Shown here piece by piece: positions 7,922 to 15,338 of a stretch of 35,243 nt of DNA. The notes beneath the pieces are model-generated. The model was not told where the DNA came from and did not search any database. It saw only the letters and a program-made list of their open reading frames with translations. How positions within the stretch are numbered: the stretch's first letter is position 1; each line of letters starts with the position of its first letter. Location: the NCBI GenBank assembly GCA_937142015.1, contig CAKZQY010000288.1:1-35243 (forward strand), given 5' to 3'. Position numbers and translations under genes: made by a program. The DNA is from an uncultured Halobacteria archaeon. GTDB taxonomy: Archaea; Halobacteriota; Halobacteria; Halobacteriales; Haloferacaceae.

Positions 7922-8717
7922 TCGTCTGTTCGTACACCTCGTGCAGCAGCGATTCGACTTCCGCACACAGGTAGTCGAATATCTGTTCGCCCTTCTCGGC
8001 GCTGGCGAACTGTGGATCACCGACAGCGCCGTTTTCGGAGTACTCCTCTTCGAGTCGGTGGACAGACAGCGGTCCGGAGACGAACATGTCGTCGTAGGCG
8101 TGGGTGTACGGTTCGTCGAGGTGCGTCCCTTCGATCAGGTCCTCGCGGACGAGATCGGGACGCAGGTGGAGCATGAGTGACGTTTCCAACTCGCCGGCGT
8201 GGTTCATGCCGCCCGGATCGGAGTCGCGCAGTTCCGCGACGATCTCCGCCGCGAGCCCGAAGTAGGTCGTCGCCAGCACCTCCACGTCGGGATGGTCGAG
8301 TCCGATGGACTTGCTCGCCCCGCCGATGGCGTTGTGGTTGCCGCCGTGTCCGTTGAGCAACAACAGCGCGTCGAAGCCAGTCTCCAACGCCGAGGCGGCG
8401 ACCTCCTCGTACAGTTCCACCAGCGTGGTGAACGTCACGTCGATCCGCCCCGGGAAGGAGACGTGGTACGGCGAGTTCCCCGCCCACAGTGCCGGCGCGA
8501 CGATCACTGGCAGTTCGTCGACGACTGTCGCAGCGCCCTCGTGTGCCAGCGCGTCCGCACAGATCGTGTCCGTCGACACCGGCAGGTGTGGACCGTGCTG
8601 CTCGACGCTCCCGACCGGCTGGATCAGGATCGACCCGTCGCGCTCTGCGATTGCCTCGATCTCGCTGTACGTCTTCCCCGCCCACGCTGCCGGCTGACTG
8701 CCGAAACACTCGTACAT
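7857..8717 (-). CDS. Creatininase-family amidohydrolase, copy 1
   Basis: A 286-residue, probably cytosolic, metal-dependent amidohydrolase. The family includes creatinine amidohydrolase, FAPy deformylase-like enzymes and the mycofactocin peptidase MftE; which activity applies is unknown. Binuclear metal-site residues are visible: E39 and H41 in GSVEQHGPHLP, D50 in VSTD, H124 in LNGHGGNHN, and Glu in HAGELETS (about 174-180). The last 21 residues are a repetitive acidic Ser/Thr/Asp/Glu tail not usual in the family, encoded by a stop-spanning repeat. A TATA box lies 28 bases upstream of the ATG. It is divergent from the amidase gene and shares a roughly 200-base promoter region with it. It is a paralogue of the gene at 32690-33577, which matches it through the core and has its own repetitive tail. 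Confidence 0.92.
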   Translation of the reverse strand: MYECFGSQPAAWAGKTYSEIEAIAERDGSILIQPVGSVEQHGPHLPVSTDTICADALAHEGAATVVDELPVIVAPALWAGNSPYHVSFPGRIDVTFTTLVELYEEVAASALETGFDALLLLNGHGGNHNAIGGASKSIGLDHPDVEVLATTYFGLAAEIVAELRDSDPGGMNHAGELETSLMLHLRPDLVREDLIEGTHLDEPYTHAYDDMFVSGPLSVHRLEEEYSENGAVGDPQFASAEKGEQIFDYLCAEVESLLHEVYEQTTDESSDESSETADESGETADE

Positions 8718-8740
8718 GCGCTCCCGAACGACCGACTGTG

Positions 8741-8749
8741 GGTTAACTG
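8741..8749 (-). promoter_or_regulatory. TATA-like element for creatininase-family gene 1
   Basis: The minus strand reads CAGTTAACC, centred 28 bases before the ATG at 8717. Confidence 0.45.
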
Positions 8750-8797
8750 TTCGTGCGCCACGAGCGACCGAGGTGGGTCACCAATCGTGGAACACTG

Positions 8798-8851
8798 ACG
8801 AGACGAGACGAGAGAACACGAGACGAGACGAGACGAGAGAACACGAGACGA
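8798..8851. repeat. GAGACGAGACG-type tandem repeats
   Basis: Two units of about 25 bp (GAGACGAGACGAGAGAACAC) are themselves built of 5-bp GAGAC steps. They lie between the divergent promoters of the creatininase-family and amidase genes. Confidence 0.85.
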
Positions 8852-8889
8852 GGTCGGACACTGACCACAGCGGAGACGTGCCGTGCCGG

Positions 8890-8899
8890 TAACTTATGC
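8890..8899 (+). promoter_or_regulatory. TATA box for the amidase gene
   Basis: TAACTTATGC is centred about 27 bases before the ATG at 8922, which selects that start over an upstream in-frame GTG. Confidence 0.6.
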
Positions 8900-8921
8900 T
8901 GTCGGCGGTCGAGACCGACGT

Positions 8922-10541
8922 ATGGGAGCCGACACACACCAGTTCTCGGCAGTGGCAGTCGCCGAGCGCGTCCGCGAGGGAGACCTCTCGCCAGTCGCGG
9001 TCGTCGAAGCGCACCTCGACAGGATCGAGCGGCGGGACGACGATCTCGGGGCGTACATCACCCTCACACCAGAGCGCGCCCGCGAGGCGGCGAGGGAGGT
9101 CGCCGCCGCGGTCGAGCGAGACGACGACCCCGGCCCGCTCGCAGGTGTCCCAGTCGGAATCAAGGACATCGTCGACGTGGCCGGTGTCCCGACGAGTCAC
9201 GGCACGTCACTCCTCGCCGAGAACGTCGCCAGCGACGACGATCCGGCGGTTGCCAGACTCTGTGACGCCGGCGCGGTCGTCCTCGGGAAGACGAACACAC
9301 CGGCCTTCGCACGCAGTGCCGTCACGGAGAGTGACCTCGCGGGGCCCGCCGAGACGCCGTTCGCGTCGGGCTACAACGCCGGCGGCTCGTCTGGCGGCTC
9401 GGCGGCGGCCGTCGCCGCAGGACTAGCGACCGTCGGGTACGGCACCGACGGCGGCGGGTCGATTCGCATCCCCGCGTCACTGTGCGGCGTCGTCGGACAC
9501 AAGCCGACGTTCGGCCGTATCCCGTGGGTGAACCGCCCGGACGGGTTCGCACACGCCCGCGGGAACCACGCTGGCCCACTCACGCGGTCGGTCCGTGACG
9601 CTGCACTCGCGCTGGACGTTCTCGCTGGCCCGCACCACGCCGACCCGTTCAGCCTCCCCGAGCCGACACACGGACGCCAGAACGGCTCTCTCACCACCGG
9701 AGAGGGCACTGCCGCGGGAGACAGCACCGCCGTGGGAGACGACACCGCCGCGGGAGACAGCACTGCCGCGGGAGACAGCACTGCCGCGGGAGACAGCACC
9801 GCCGCGGGAGACAGCTACCTCGCTGCGACGGCGACGGACCCACAGGGGCTCTCGATTGCCTACAGCCCGGACCTCGGCGTGTTCCCCGTCGCCCCGGCCG
9901 TCGAACGGATCGTCGCAGACGCCGCTAGCGACCTCGCGGACGCGACCGCAGCGACACTCGACCGCGTCGAGATCGACCTCGGAGCGACGCTGTCGGAGTT
10001 GGTCGACCCGAAGTACCACCGCTGGGGTCCTGTCCACACCGCCGTGCTCGCGGAACACGTCGAGCGCGAACACGGCGTCGATCTGACAGCCCACCCGGAC
10101 GTGCTCGGCACGGCGTTCGTCGAGTCGATTGCGACCGGCCGCGAGATGGACGCCGTCTCGTACAAGCTCGTGAACGTTCCACACACGCGCATCTACGACG
10201 CTGTCCGGTCCGTGTTCGAGGAGTACGACCTCCTCGTCACCCCGACACTCTCCGTCGCCGGCGTGGAGAACGGGACCGACGGACCGGCGGTGATCGACGG
10301 CGACTCTGTCGACCCGTCGACCGACTGGTTCCTCACGTTCCCGTTCAACTTCGGCGGCCCCCCGGCGCTCTCCGTGCCTGCCGGGACGACCGAGGAGGGC
10401 TACCCCAGCGGGACGACCGAGCGTGGCCTCCCCGTCGGGCTCCAGATCGTCGGCCCGCGCTTCGCCGACGACACTGTCCTCGCCGCCGGCGCTGCACTGG
10501 AGCGTGCGCGACCGTGGTCACAGCTGTACGCCGATCTGTGA
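8922..10541 (+). CDS. Amidase-signature hydrolase
   Basis: A 539-residue member of the amidase signature family, which hydrolyses a carboxamide to acid plus ammonia or amine. The Ser-cisSer-Lys triad is visible with canonical spacing: K81 in VGIKDIVDV, Ser156 in AGGSSGGS, and nucleophile Ser180 in TDGGGSIRIP. The protein is about 40-60 residues longer than typical family members, partly because of a 36-residue insert of six TAAGDS repeats (around residues 263-298), placed in a loop after the catalytic core and encoded by an 18-bp tandem array. No signal peptide is seen. It could also be called a GatA-like protein, but no GatB/GatC genes are nearby, so a catabolic amidase is more likely. It is divergent from creatininase-family gene 1 and convergent with the SDR at 10608. 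Confidence 0.93.
   Translation: MGADTHQFSAVAVAERVREGDLSPVAVVEAHLDRIERRDDDLGAYITLTPERAREAAREVAAAVERDDDPGPLAGVPVGIKDIVDVAGVPTSHGTSLLAENVASDDDPAVARLCDAGAVVLGKTNTPAFARSAVTESDLAGPAETPFASGYNAGGSSGGSAAAVAAGLATVGYGTDGGGSIRIPASLCGVVGHKPTFGRIPWVNRPDGFAHARGNHAGPLTRSVRDAALALDVLAGPHHADPFSLPEPTHGRQNGSLTTGEGTAAGDSTAVGDDTAAGDSTAAGDSTAAGDSTAAGDSYLAATATDPQGLSIAYSPDLGVFPVAPAVERIVADAASDLADATAATLDRVEIDLGATLSELVDPKYHRWGPVHTAVLAEHVEREHGVDLTAHPDVLGTAFVESIATGREMDAVSYKLVNVPHTRIYDAVRSVFEEYDLLVTPTLSVAGVENGTDGPAVIDGDSVDPSTDWFLTFPFNFGGPPALSVPAGTTEEGYPSGTTERGLPVGLQIVGPRFADDTVLAAGAALERARPWSQLYADL
9708..9815 (+). repeat. Six in-frame 18-bp units inside the amidase gene
   Basis: Units of ACYGCCGCGGGAGACAGC start at 9708, 9726, 9744, 9762, 9780 and 9798 and encode TAAGDS with two variants. 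The third bases alternate between C and T in the first codon, so the units have diverged slightly. Confidence 0.97.
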
Positions 10542-10607
10542 CCGACAGTAGAGTTCGGGTCGTGTCGGGAGCGGCACTCGCTCCGTCGGACGTACGGCCC
10601 TTGGTCG

Positions 10608-11381
10608 TCATCGGCTCGCGAGCCACCCGCCGTCGACCGGGATCGCGGCTCCGGTGACGTAGCGCGCAGCGTCGGAGGCGAGAAACCGCGCAAGCTGTCC
10701 CACGTCAGACGGCTCCCCGAAGTACGGCAGGAGGACGTGTTCCTCGTACACGCGCCGTCGCTCCGGGTCGTCGAACGTGCCCTGTGACATACTCGTGTAG
10801 ATCGGACCCGGACACAGTGCGTTGACCGTGACACCGTCGGGGCCGTAGTCGACCGCGAGCTGTCGGGTGAGGTTGACGACACCGGCTTTCGTCGCACAGT
10901 AGCCCGCCGCCGCGGGGCCACCCTCGAAGGCAGCCGTCGAAGCGACGTTGAGGATGCGTCCGGCGTCGCTCTCCCGGAGGTGTGAGACGGCGTGTTTCGT
11001 CGTCAGGTAGACGCCGGTGAGGTTCACGTCGAGACTCGCCTCCCACTCCTCGGTGTCGAGTTCGTGAACCGACCCGCTCACCGAGATCCCCGCGTTGTTG
11101 ACGAGCACGTCCAGACCGCCGAACCGCTCGACCGTCGCTGCCACGGTCGCCTCGACCGCCGCCTCGTCTGCCACGTCACACTCGACGAACGCCGCCTCCG
11201 CCCCCGCCTCCGACAGCACCTCGACGGTCGTCCCGCGGCCACGCTCCTCCGTCAGCTTCGGCTCCTCCCGAACGTCCGCGACGACGACGTTCGCGCCGCC
11301 ACGGGCGAGTTCGATGGCGATACCACGACCGATTCCGGCGGCACCCCCCGTCACGAGGGCAGTCTTCTCTGTGAGGTCCAC
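10608..11381 (-). CDS. Classical short-chain dehydrogenase/reductase (FabG-like)
   Basis: A 257-residue cytosolic NAD(P)-dependent oxidoreductase with the full classical SDR set: TGGAAGIGRG (11-20), NNAG (95-98), Asn120, Ser148 in NVASTA, and Tyr161/Lys165 in YCATK. It ends in PVDGGW, as FabG-type enzymes do. Translation starts at GTG (11381), selected by a TATA box 28 bases upstream. It is closely related to the truncated SDR at bases 1-306, including the REEPKLTEER-like acidic loop. The substrate is unknown. Its position between the amidase and the cupin suggests a catabolic role for an alcohol or ketone, which is an inference. Confidence 0.93.
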   Translation of the reverse strand: MDLTEKTALVTGGAAGIGRGIAIELARGGANVVVADVREEPKLTEERGRGTTVEVLSEAGAEAAFVECDVADEAAVEATVAATVERFGGLDVLVNNAGISVSGSVHELDTEEWEASLDVNLTGVYLTTKHAVSHLRESDAGRILNVASTAAFEGGPAAAGYCATKAGVVNLTRQLAVDYGPDGVTVNALCPGPIYTSMSQGTFDDPERRRVYEEHVLLPYFGEPSDVGQLARFLASDAARYVTGAAIPVDGGWLASR

Positions 11382-11404
11382 GGTCGCACCTCGCCAGCGA
11401 CTGT

Positions 11405-11416
11405 GGAATAGTTTGT
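11405..11416 (-). promoter_or_regulatory. TATA box for the SDR at 10608
   Basis: The minus strand reads ACAAACTATTCC, centred about 28 bases before the GTG at 11381. Confidence 0.5.
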
Positions 11417-11463
11417 GGTGACGACGGTCGCCTGCAGCCCGATCGAGTCACTCGGGCGCAGGT

Positions 11464-11521
11464 GGGTGTCTTCGAGGGAGACTTCCGAAGATGGGTGTCT
11501 TCGAGGGAGACTTCCGAAGGT
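11464..11521. repeat. Two 29-bp tandem units upstream of the cupin gene
   Basis: Units at 11464-11492 and 11493-11521 are nearly identical (GGGTGTCTTCGAGGGAGACT core) and end at the cupin promoter. Confidence 0.93.
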
Positions 11522-11528
11522 TGATTAC
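11521..11528 (+). promoter_or_regulatory. TATA-like element for the cupin gene
   Basis: TTGATTAC is centred 26 bases before the ATG at 11551, so the shorter protein is preferred over the upstream ATG at 11491, which lies in the repeat. Confidence 0.45.
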
Positions 11529-11550
11529 GGAGACTGTCGAGACCGGACGT

Positions 11551-11913
11551 ATGGAGCCTGTCAACTTCGACGAGGCAGAGACGTACGAGCCGGAAGACGG
11601 CTGGCGGCGCGTGTCGATGGCCGGCAGCGACGAGTTCAGCTTCGAGTGGTTCGAGAAGCCGCCGGGCCACTCCTCGCCGATGCACGACCACGAGAACGAG
11701 CAGGTGTGTCTCTGTCTCCGCGGGGAACTCACACTCTACACCGACGACGATCAGGTGACGCTACAACAGTACGACTCCGTGTGGCTCGACTCCTGGGAGT
11801 CACACCGCGTCGCAAACGAGGGTGACGTGCTCGCCGTCGGGATCGACGTGTTCGCACCCGGCCGGAGCTTCGACTTCTGGACGGACCGTACTGACGACGA
11901 CGAAGCGGAGTAG
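11551..11913 (+). CDS. Single-domain cupin protein
   Basis: A 120-residue small beta-barrel (cupin_2 type), cytosolic. The first cupin motif gives H45 and H47 in SPMHDHENEQ with a Glu just after (E48/E50), and the second gives H85 in ESHRVAN, so a metal site is plausible. Function cannot be set from a lone cupin; members include dioxygenases, isomerases and ligand-binding regulators. The start at 11551 follows a TATA-like box at the usual distance. The last eight codons are the first unit of a tandem array that runs on to 12024, so the acidic tail TDDDEAE and the stop codon belong to the repeat. Confidence 0.85.
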   Translation: MEPVNFDEAETYEPEDGWRRVSMAGSDEFSFEWFEKPPGHSSPMHDHENEQVCLCLRGELTLYTDDDQVTLQQYDSVWLDSWESHRVANEGDVLAVGIDVFAPGRSFDFWTDRTDDDEAE

Positions 11914-12024
11914 ACCGCACTGACGACGCCGAGCAGAGGCTGCACTGACGACGCCGAAGCGGAGTAGACCGCACTGACGACGCCGAAGCGGAGGCTGCAC
12001 TGACGACGCCGAAGCGGAGGCTGC
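11890..12024. repeat. 25-29-bp tandem array spanning the cupin stop and reaching the M32 copy 2 promoter
   Basis: Units start at 11890, 11919, 11944, 11973 and 11999 with the core ACTGACGACGCCGAAGCGGA. The first lies inside the cupin gene. The first and third keep GAGTAG (Glu-stop). The array ends about 22 bases before the TATA box of M32 copy 2. Confidence 0.95.
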
Positions 12025-12045
12025 ACGACGAGGGGGCGAGGAGTA

Positions 12046-12054
12046 GCTTTATGA
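12046..12054 (+). promoter_or_regulatory. TATA box for M32 copy 2
   Basis: GCTTTATGA is centred about 28 bases before the ATG at 12078. The ATG inside the box (12051) is therefore unlikely to be the start. Confidence 0.65.
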
Positions 12055-12077
12055 CCACCCGCTCGCAGAGTCGGCGT

Positions 12078-13607
12078 ATGGCGAGTGAGTCGACAGAGAA
12101 GGCGTACCAGACGGTACTGGAGCACTCTCAGCGTGTCCTCGACTTGGAGAAGACCAACCAGCTGTTACGCTGGGACTCGGACGTGATGATGCCGCCGGGG
12201 GGCGCACCGGCGCGGGCGAGCCAGCGGACGACGCTGTCGACGGCACGCAACCGGTATCTCACGGCGGACGCTCTCGGCGAGGCGCTCGCGGAACTGGACG
12301 AGGCGGCGTTGGACGACGAGCGGGCCGCGGTCGTCCGCGAGGTTCGTCGGGAGCACACCACCGCCGTGAGTGTGCCCGAGGAGCTCACCACTCGGATCAG
12401 CGAGATCAACTCCCGCGCACACGAGGCGTGGAAGAGCGCGCGAGAGGCGAACGACTGGTCACAGTTCGGGCCCGTCGTCGCCGAGCACTTCGAGGCGAAG
12501 AAGGAGTGGGCACACCACGTCGATCCAGACAGCGATCCGTACGAGGTCGTCTGGAGCCAGCGGACCGGCTACCTCGCACAGCCACACATCCCGTTGGAGA
12601 CGGTCGACGAGATCTTCGACCAGCTCCGCGAGGAGTTGGTGCCGTTGATCGCGGCGATTCACGACAGCGACGTCGAGTTGGCGACCGACGCACTCCACAG
12701 CGACGAGGCCGCATTCGACGTCGAGACGCAACAGCAACTCAACCGGGCTGCGCTCGACACACTCCAGTTGGACTGGGACCGGACGCGGTTCGACGTGGCT
12801 CCACACCCGTTCTCGTTCGGCCACCCCTACGACGTGCGAATGACGACGCGGTACGACGAGTCGGATCTCACCGAGGCGCTGACCGGGACGATCCACGAGT
12901 TCGGACACACGGCGTACGCACACGGACTCCCGCGAGACGAGTACGGGACGCCGCTGGGTGAGCCACGCGGGATCGGGATTCACGAGTCGCAGTCGCGGTT
13001 CTTCGAGAACCACGTCGGACGGACGGAAGCGTTCTGGGAGCTGTTTCTCCCGACGGTGAAAGAACAGTTCCCCAGTCTGCGCGACGTGACACCGCGTGAG
13101 GCCTACGAGTGTGTCAATCAGGTGTTCGACGACAACTACATCCGAGTGGACGCGGACGAACTCACCTACCACATGCACATCATTCTCCGGACGGAGATCG
13201 AACGCGACCTGTTCCACGACCGGATCGACGCAGACGAGATTCCACAGCTCTGGAACGAGAAGATGGAGAAGTACCTCGGCATCCGGCCGGAGACCGACAA
13301 CGAAGGCTGTCTCCAAGATCCACACTGGTCACAGAGTCTCCCGGGGTTCGTCGGGTACACTATCGGGAGCGTGCTCGCGGCACAACTCGACGCGACGATG
13401 CGCGAGGAGCTGGACGAGAACGTCGACGACCTGATCCGCGAGGGACGGATCGGCCCCATCCGCGAGTGGCTGACGGAGACTGTCCACCGACACGGACAGC
13501 GCTACCGAGCAGACGAACTCGTCCGCCGTGCGACTGGCGAAGATCTCACGGCAGACTACTTCCTCGAGTACGCCCGTGAGAAGTACGGCGAACTGTACGA
13601 CCTGTGA
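12078..13607 (+). CDS. Carboxypeptidase M32, copy 2
   Basis: A 509-residue cytosolic zinc carboxypeptidase with all family motifs: DVRMTT, HEFGH (H273, E274, H277), third ligand Glu303 in HESQSRFFEN, IRVDADELTYH and GCLQDPHW. It is a close paralogue of copy 1, matching it over long stretches such as the whole region around HVGRTEAFWE and the C-terminal EYAREKYGELYDL. The start at 12078 follows its TATA box; an in-frame ATG at 12051 overlaps the box and is rejected. Its stop codon lies in the first unit of a six-unit tandem array. It is presumably an active peptidase with overlapping or slightly different length or residue preference from copy 1; this is not determinable here. Confidence 0.96.
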   Translation: MASESTEKAYQTVLEHSQRVLDLEKTNQLLRWDSDVMMPPGGAPARASQRTTLSTARNRYLTADALGEALAELDEAALDDERAAVVREVRREHTTAVSVPEELTTRISEINSRAHEAWKSAREANDWSQFGPVVAEHFEAKKEWAHHVDPDSDPYEVVWSQRTGYLAQPHIPLETVDEIFDQLREELVPLIAAIHDSDVELATDALHSDEAAFDVETQQQLNRAALDTLQLDWDRTRFDVAPHPFSFGHPYDVRMTTRYDESDLTEALTGTIHEFGHTAYAHGLPRDEYGTPLGEPRGIGIHESQSRFFENHVGRTEAFWELFLPTVKEQFPSLRDVTPREAYECVNQVFDDNYIRVDADELTYHMHIILRTEIERDLFHDRIDADEIPQLWNEKMEKYLGIRPETDNEGCLQDPHWSQSLPGFVGYTIGSVLAAQLDATMREELDENVDDLIREGRIGPIREWLTETVHRHGQRYRADELVRRATGEDLTADYFLEYAREKYGELYDL

Positions 13608-13729
13608 ACACGGCCGCGTCGACTGTGAACACAGGCCCTGTCGGCTGTGAACACGGCCGCGTCGGCTGTGAACACAGGCCCTGTCGGCTGTGAACACGGC
13701 CGCGTCGACTGTGAACGCGGCCGCGTCGG
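13602..13729. repeat. Six 21/22-bp tandem units spanning the M32 copy 2 stop codon
   Basis: Units start at 13602, 13623, 13645, 13666, 13688 and 13709. All begin with CTGTGA, which in unit 1 is Leu plus the TGA stop. Two types alternate: ACACGGCCGCGTCG (21 bp) and ACACAGGCCCTGTCGG (22 bp). Confidence 0.97.
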
Positions 13730-13750
13730 ATTCGTCGTGCCGAGGCGTCT

Positions 13751-13820
13751 CGGGTCGCGTCTGTCGATTTCGGGTCGCGTCTGTCGATTTCGGGTCGCGT
13801 CTGTCGGTCTCTGGTCGCGT
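13751..13820. repeat. 20-bp tandem units, 3.5 copies
   Basis: CGGGTCGCGTCTGTCGATTT is repeated at 13751, 13771 and 13791, with a partial unit at 13811. It lies in the convergent space between M32 copy 2 and the MFS gene. Confidence 0.93.
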
Positions 13821-13858
13821 TCGCCGACCTCGGCGTATTGGTCTCGTACTCGACAGCG

Positions 13859-15118
13859 TCAGTCGGCACGACTCGGATCGTCGTCGGGCGCGACATCCAC
13901 GTCGAGGAGCGTCACGACGACAGCGACAGCAGCGACGAGGACGAGTGTCGTCGCACTCAGGTAGCTCAGGTCGTAGCCGACAGCAGCGCCGAGCGGGAAG
14001 GCGACGACGGGGCCGAGCGTCGCCCCGAGATCACCGAAAACGTTGTACACGCCGCCGAGTTTCCCGACCTGATCCTCGGGACTGATGTCGCCGAGGAGCG
14101 CGAGCAGCGGCGGGCTCGTTCCGCCGACACCGGCACCGACCATCGCCATCCCGAGGAGCGTGGTGTACAGCGTCGGGAACAGCCCGACGACAGCGAGGCC
14201 GACCGCCAGCGAGGCGAGCGCCGGGATCGTCACCAGTCCGCGACGGGAGAGCGTGTCGGAGTACCGGCCGGTGAGCAGCGTCGTCACGCTCATCGCCAGC
14301 ACGCTGACGGCCATCATCGCGCCACTGACACCGACCGACGAGAACGATCCGATCCGGATGCCGTGTGTGCCCGCGAAGACGACGATGGTCGAGAGGAGCG
14401 AGACGTAGACGAACCGGACGACGAAGTTCACCCCGCCGATCGAGAGCACCCGTGGGTCACGGGCGACGACCTGCGGGAGATCTCGCAGACTGGCAGCGGT
14501 GTCCACGTCGGCGCTGACGTTCGGGAGCACGGCTGCTGCGACGAGAGCGGCGATCACGCCGAACGTGCCGGCGACGAGGAACGCGGCCGCGTACCCGAAC
14601 AGGTCGGCGACGAGTCCGCCGAGCACTGTGCCCGTCGGGAACCCGAGCGACTGGCCGCCGCGCATGTAGCCGACCCACTTGCCGCGGTTCTCGCGTGTCG
14701 TGACGTGTGTGATCGTCGAGAACGCGCCGACGAAGACGAACGCCGACCCCAGCCCCCACATCGCTCTGGCGAGCAGGAACACACCAGCACTGTCGATCAA
14801 CGGGAGTTTGTCGGCGTGCAAGGCGAGCGCGTAGCCGAACGGAGCCACACCCTGGACGGTGAAGCCGACGATCATCGGCCGACGCGACCCCATCGTGTCG
14901 ATGATCTGCCCCGCGGGCGTGTTGGCCACGAGCCGGACGAACCCGTTCGTGGAGAGGATGATCCCGACGAGGAACGGCGAGATCCCCAGAATCGGCCCGA
15001 GGTTCGGGAGTGTCGGGTACGCGACGCCGCCCCCGACACCGCCGAAGAACACGCCCGCAACGAGGCTGGCGACGACGTACCGAACGTCGATCTCTGGCTC
15101 GTCGCTGCCGTCACCCAT
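13859..15118 (-). CDS. Major facilitator superfamily transporter
   Basis: A 419-residue, 12-helix membrane protein with typical MFS layout. The loop 2-3 motif is present in degenerate form (GQIIDTMGSRRPM, about residues 74-86), and its equivalent in the second half is TGRYSDTLSRRG. N- and C-termini are short and cytosolic. It most resembles drug/metabolite efflux or multidrug-type MFS proteins, but the substrate is unknown. A palindromic TATA element lies about 74 bases upstream. The message therefore has a leader, and that leader contains a 15-codon reading frame whose stop overlaps this start codon (see 15111-15158). It is divergent from the epimerase-like gene. Confidence 0.92.
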   Translation of the reverse strand: MGDGSDEPEIDVRYVVASLVAGVFFGGVGGGVAYPTLPNLGPILGISPFLVGIILSTNGFVRLVANTPAGQIIDTMGSRRPMIVGFTVQGVAPFGYALALHADKLPLIDSAGVFLLARAMWGLGSAFVFVGAFSTITHVTTRENRGKWVGYMRGGQSLGFPTGTVLGGLVADLFGYAAAFLVAGTFGVIAALVAAAVLPNVSADVDTAASLRDLPQVVARDPRVLSIGGVNFVVRFVYVSLLSTIVVFAGTHGIRIGSFSSVGVSGAMMAVSVLAMSVTTLLTGRYSDTLSRRGLVTIPALASLAVGLAVVGLFPTLYTTLLGMAMVGAGVGGTSPPLLALLGDISPEDQVGKLGGVYNVFGDLGATLGPVVAFPLGAAVGYDLSYLSATTLVLVAAVAVVVTLLDVDVAPDDDPSRAD

Positions 15119-15158
15119 CGAACCACCGAACCACTGGCAGGGTGTCGGTCTCCTCCAT
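15111..15158 (-). CDS. Possible 15-residue leader peptide overlapping the MFS start
   Basis: The reading frame MEETDTLPVVRWFDG starts 34 bases after the TATA box and ends in TGA at 15111-15113, overlapping the first eight bases of the MFS gene (ATGGGTGA). Being the first ATG on the predicted transcript, it could be translated and coupled to the transporter. No homology can be judged at this length. Confidence 0.3.
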   Translation of the reverse strand: MEETDTLPVVRWFDG

Positions 15159-15187
15159 CGACTCGTCGGTCGTCTGCCGGTCGCTTA

Positions 15188-15197
15188 GATATATCGA
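15188..15197 (-). promoter_or_regulatory. Palindromic TATA element for the MFS operon
   Basis: GATATATCGA, with TCGATATATC on the other strand, is the only AT-rich element in the divergent space and lies on the MFS side. Confidence 0.5.
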
Positions 15198-15302
15198 TTC
15201 GAAACACTGCCAGACTCTCTCACACTCTCTCGGCCTGTCCCAGATTCCCCCGGACTCCCAAACCCTGCCCAAACTCTCCCAGCCTGTCCAGCCCCCGACC
15301 GC
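15198..15302. other. Pyrimidine-rich spacer between the MFS and epimerase genes
   Basis: About 100 bases of mostly C and T on the plus strand with loosely repeated CTCTCxCAxxC and CCTGTCC elements. It resembles a decayed tandem array. No gene is seen. Confidence 0.5.
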
Positions 15303-15308
15303 CAGAGC

Positions 15309-15316
15309 GCTTTTGT
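15309..15316 (+). promoter_or_regulatory. T-rich TATA element for the epimerase-like gene
   Basis: CGCTTTTG is centred about 26 bases before the ATG at 15339. Confidence 0.45.
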
Positions 15317-15338
15317 CGGCGTGTGCCCAGCGACACAC

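Noticed and set aside
8922-10541. GatA subunit of the tRNA amidotransferase
   Set aside because: No GatB/GatC neighbours, catabolic gene context, and a repeat insert; amidase signature alone does not support it.
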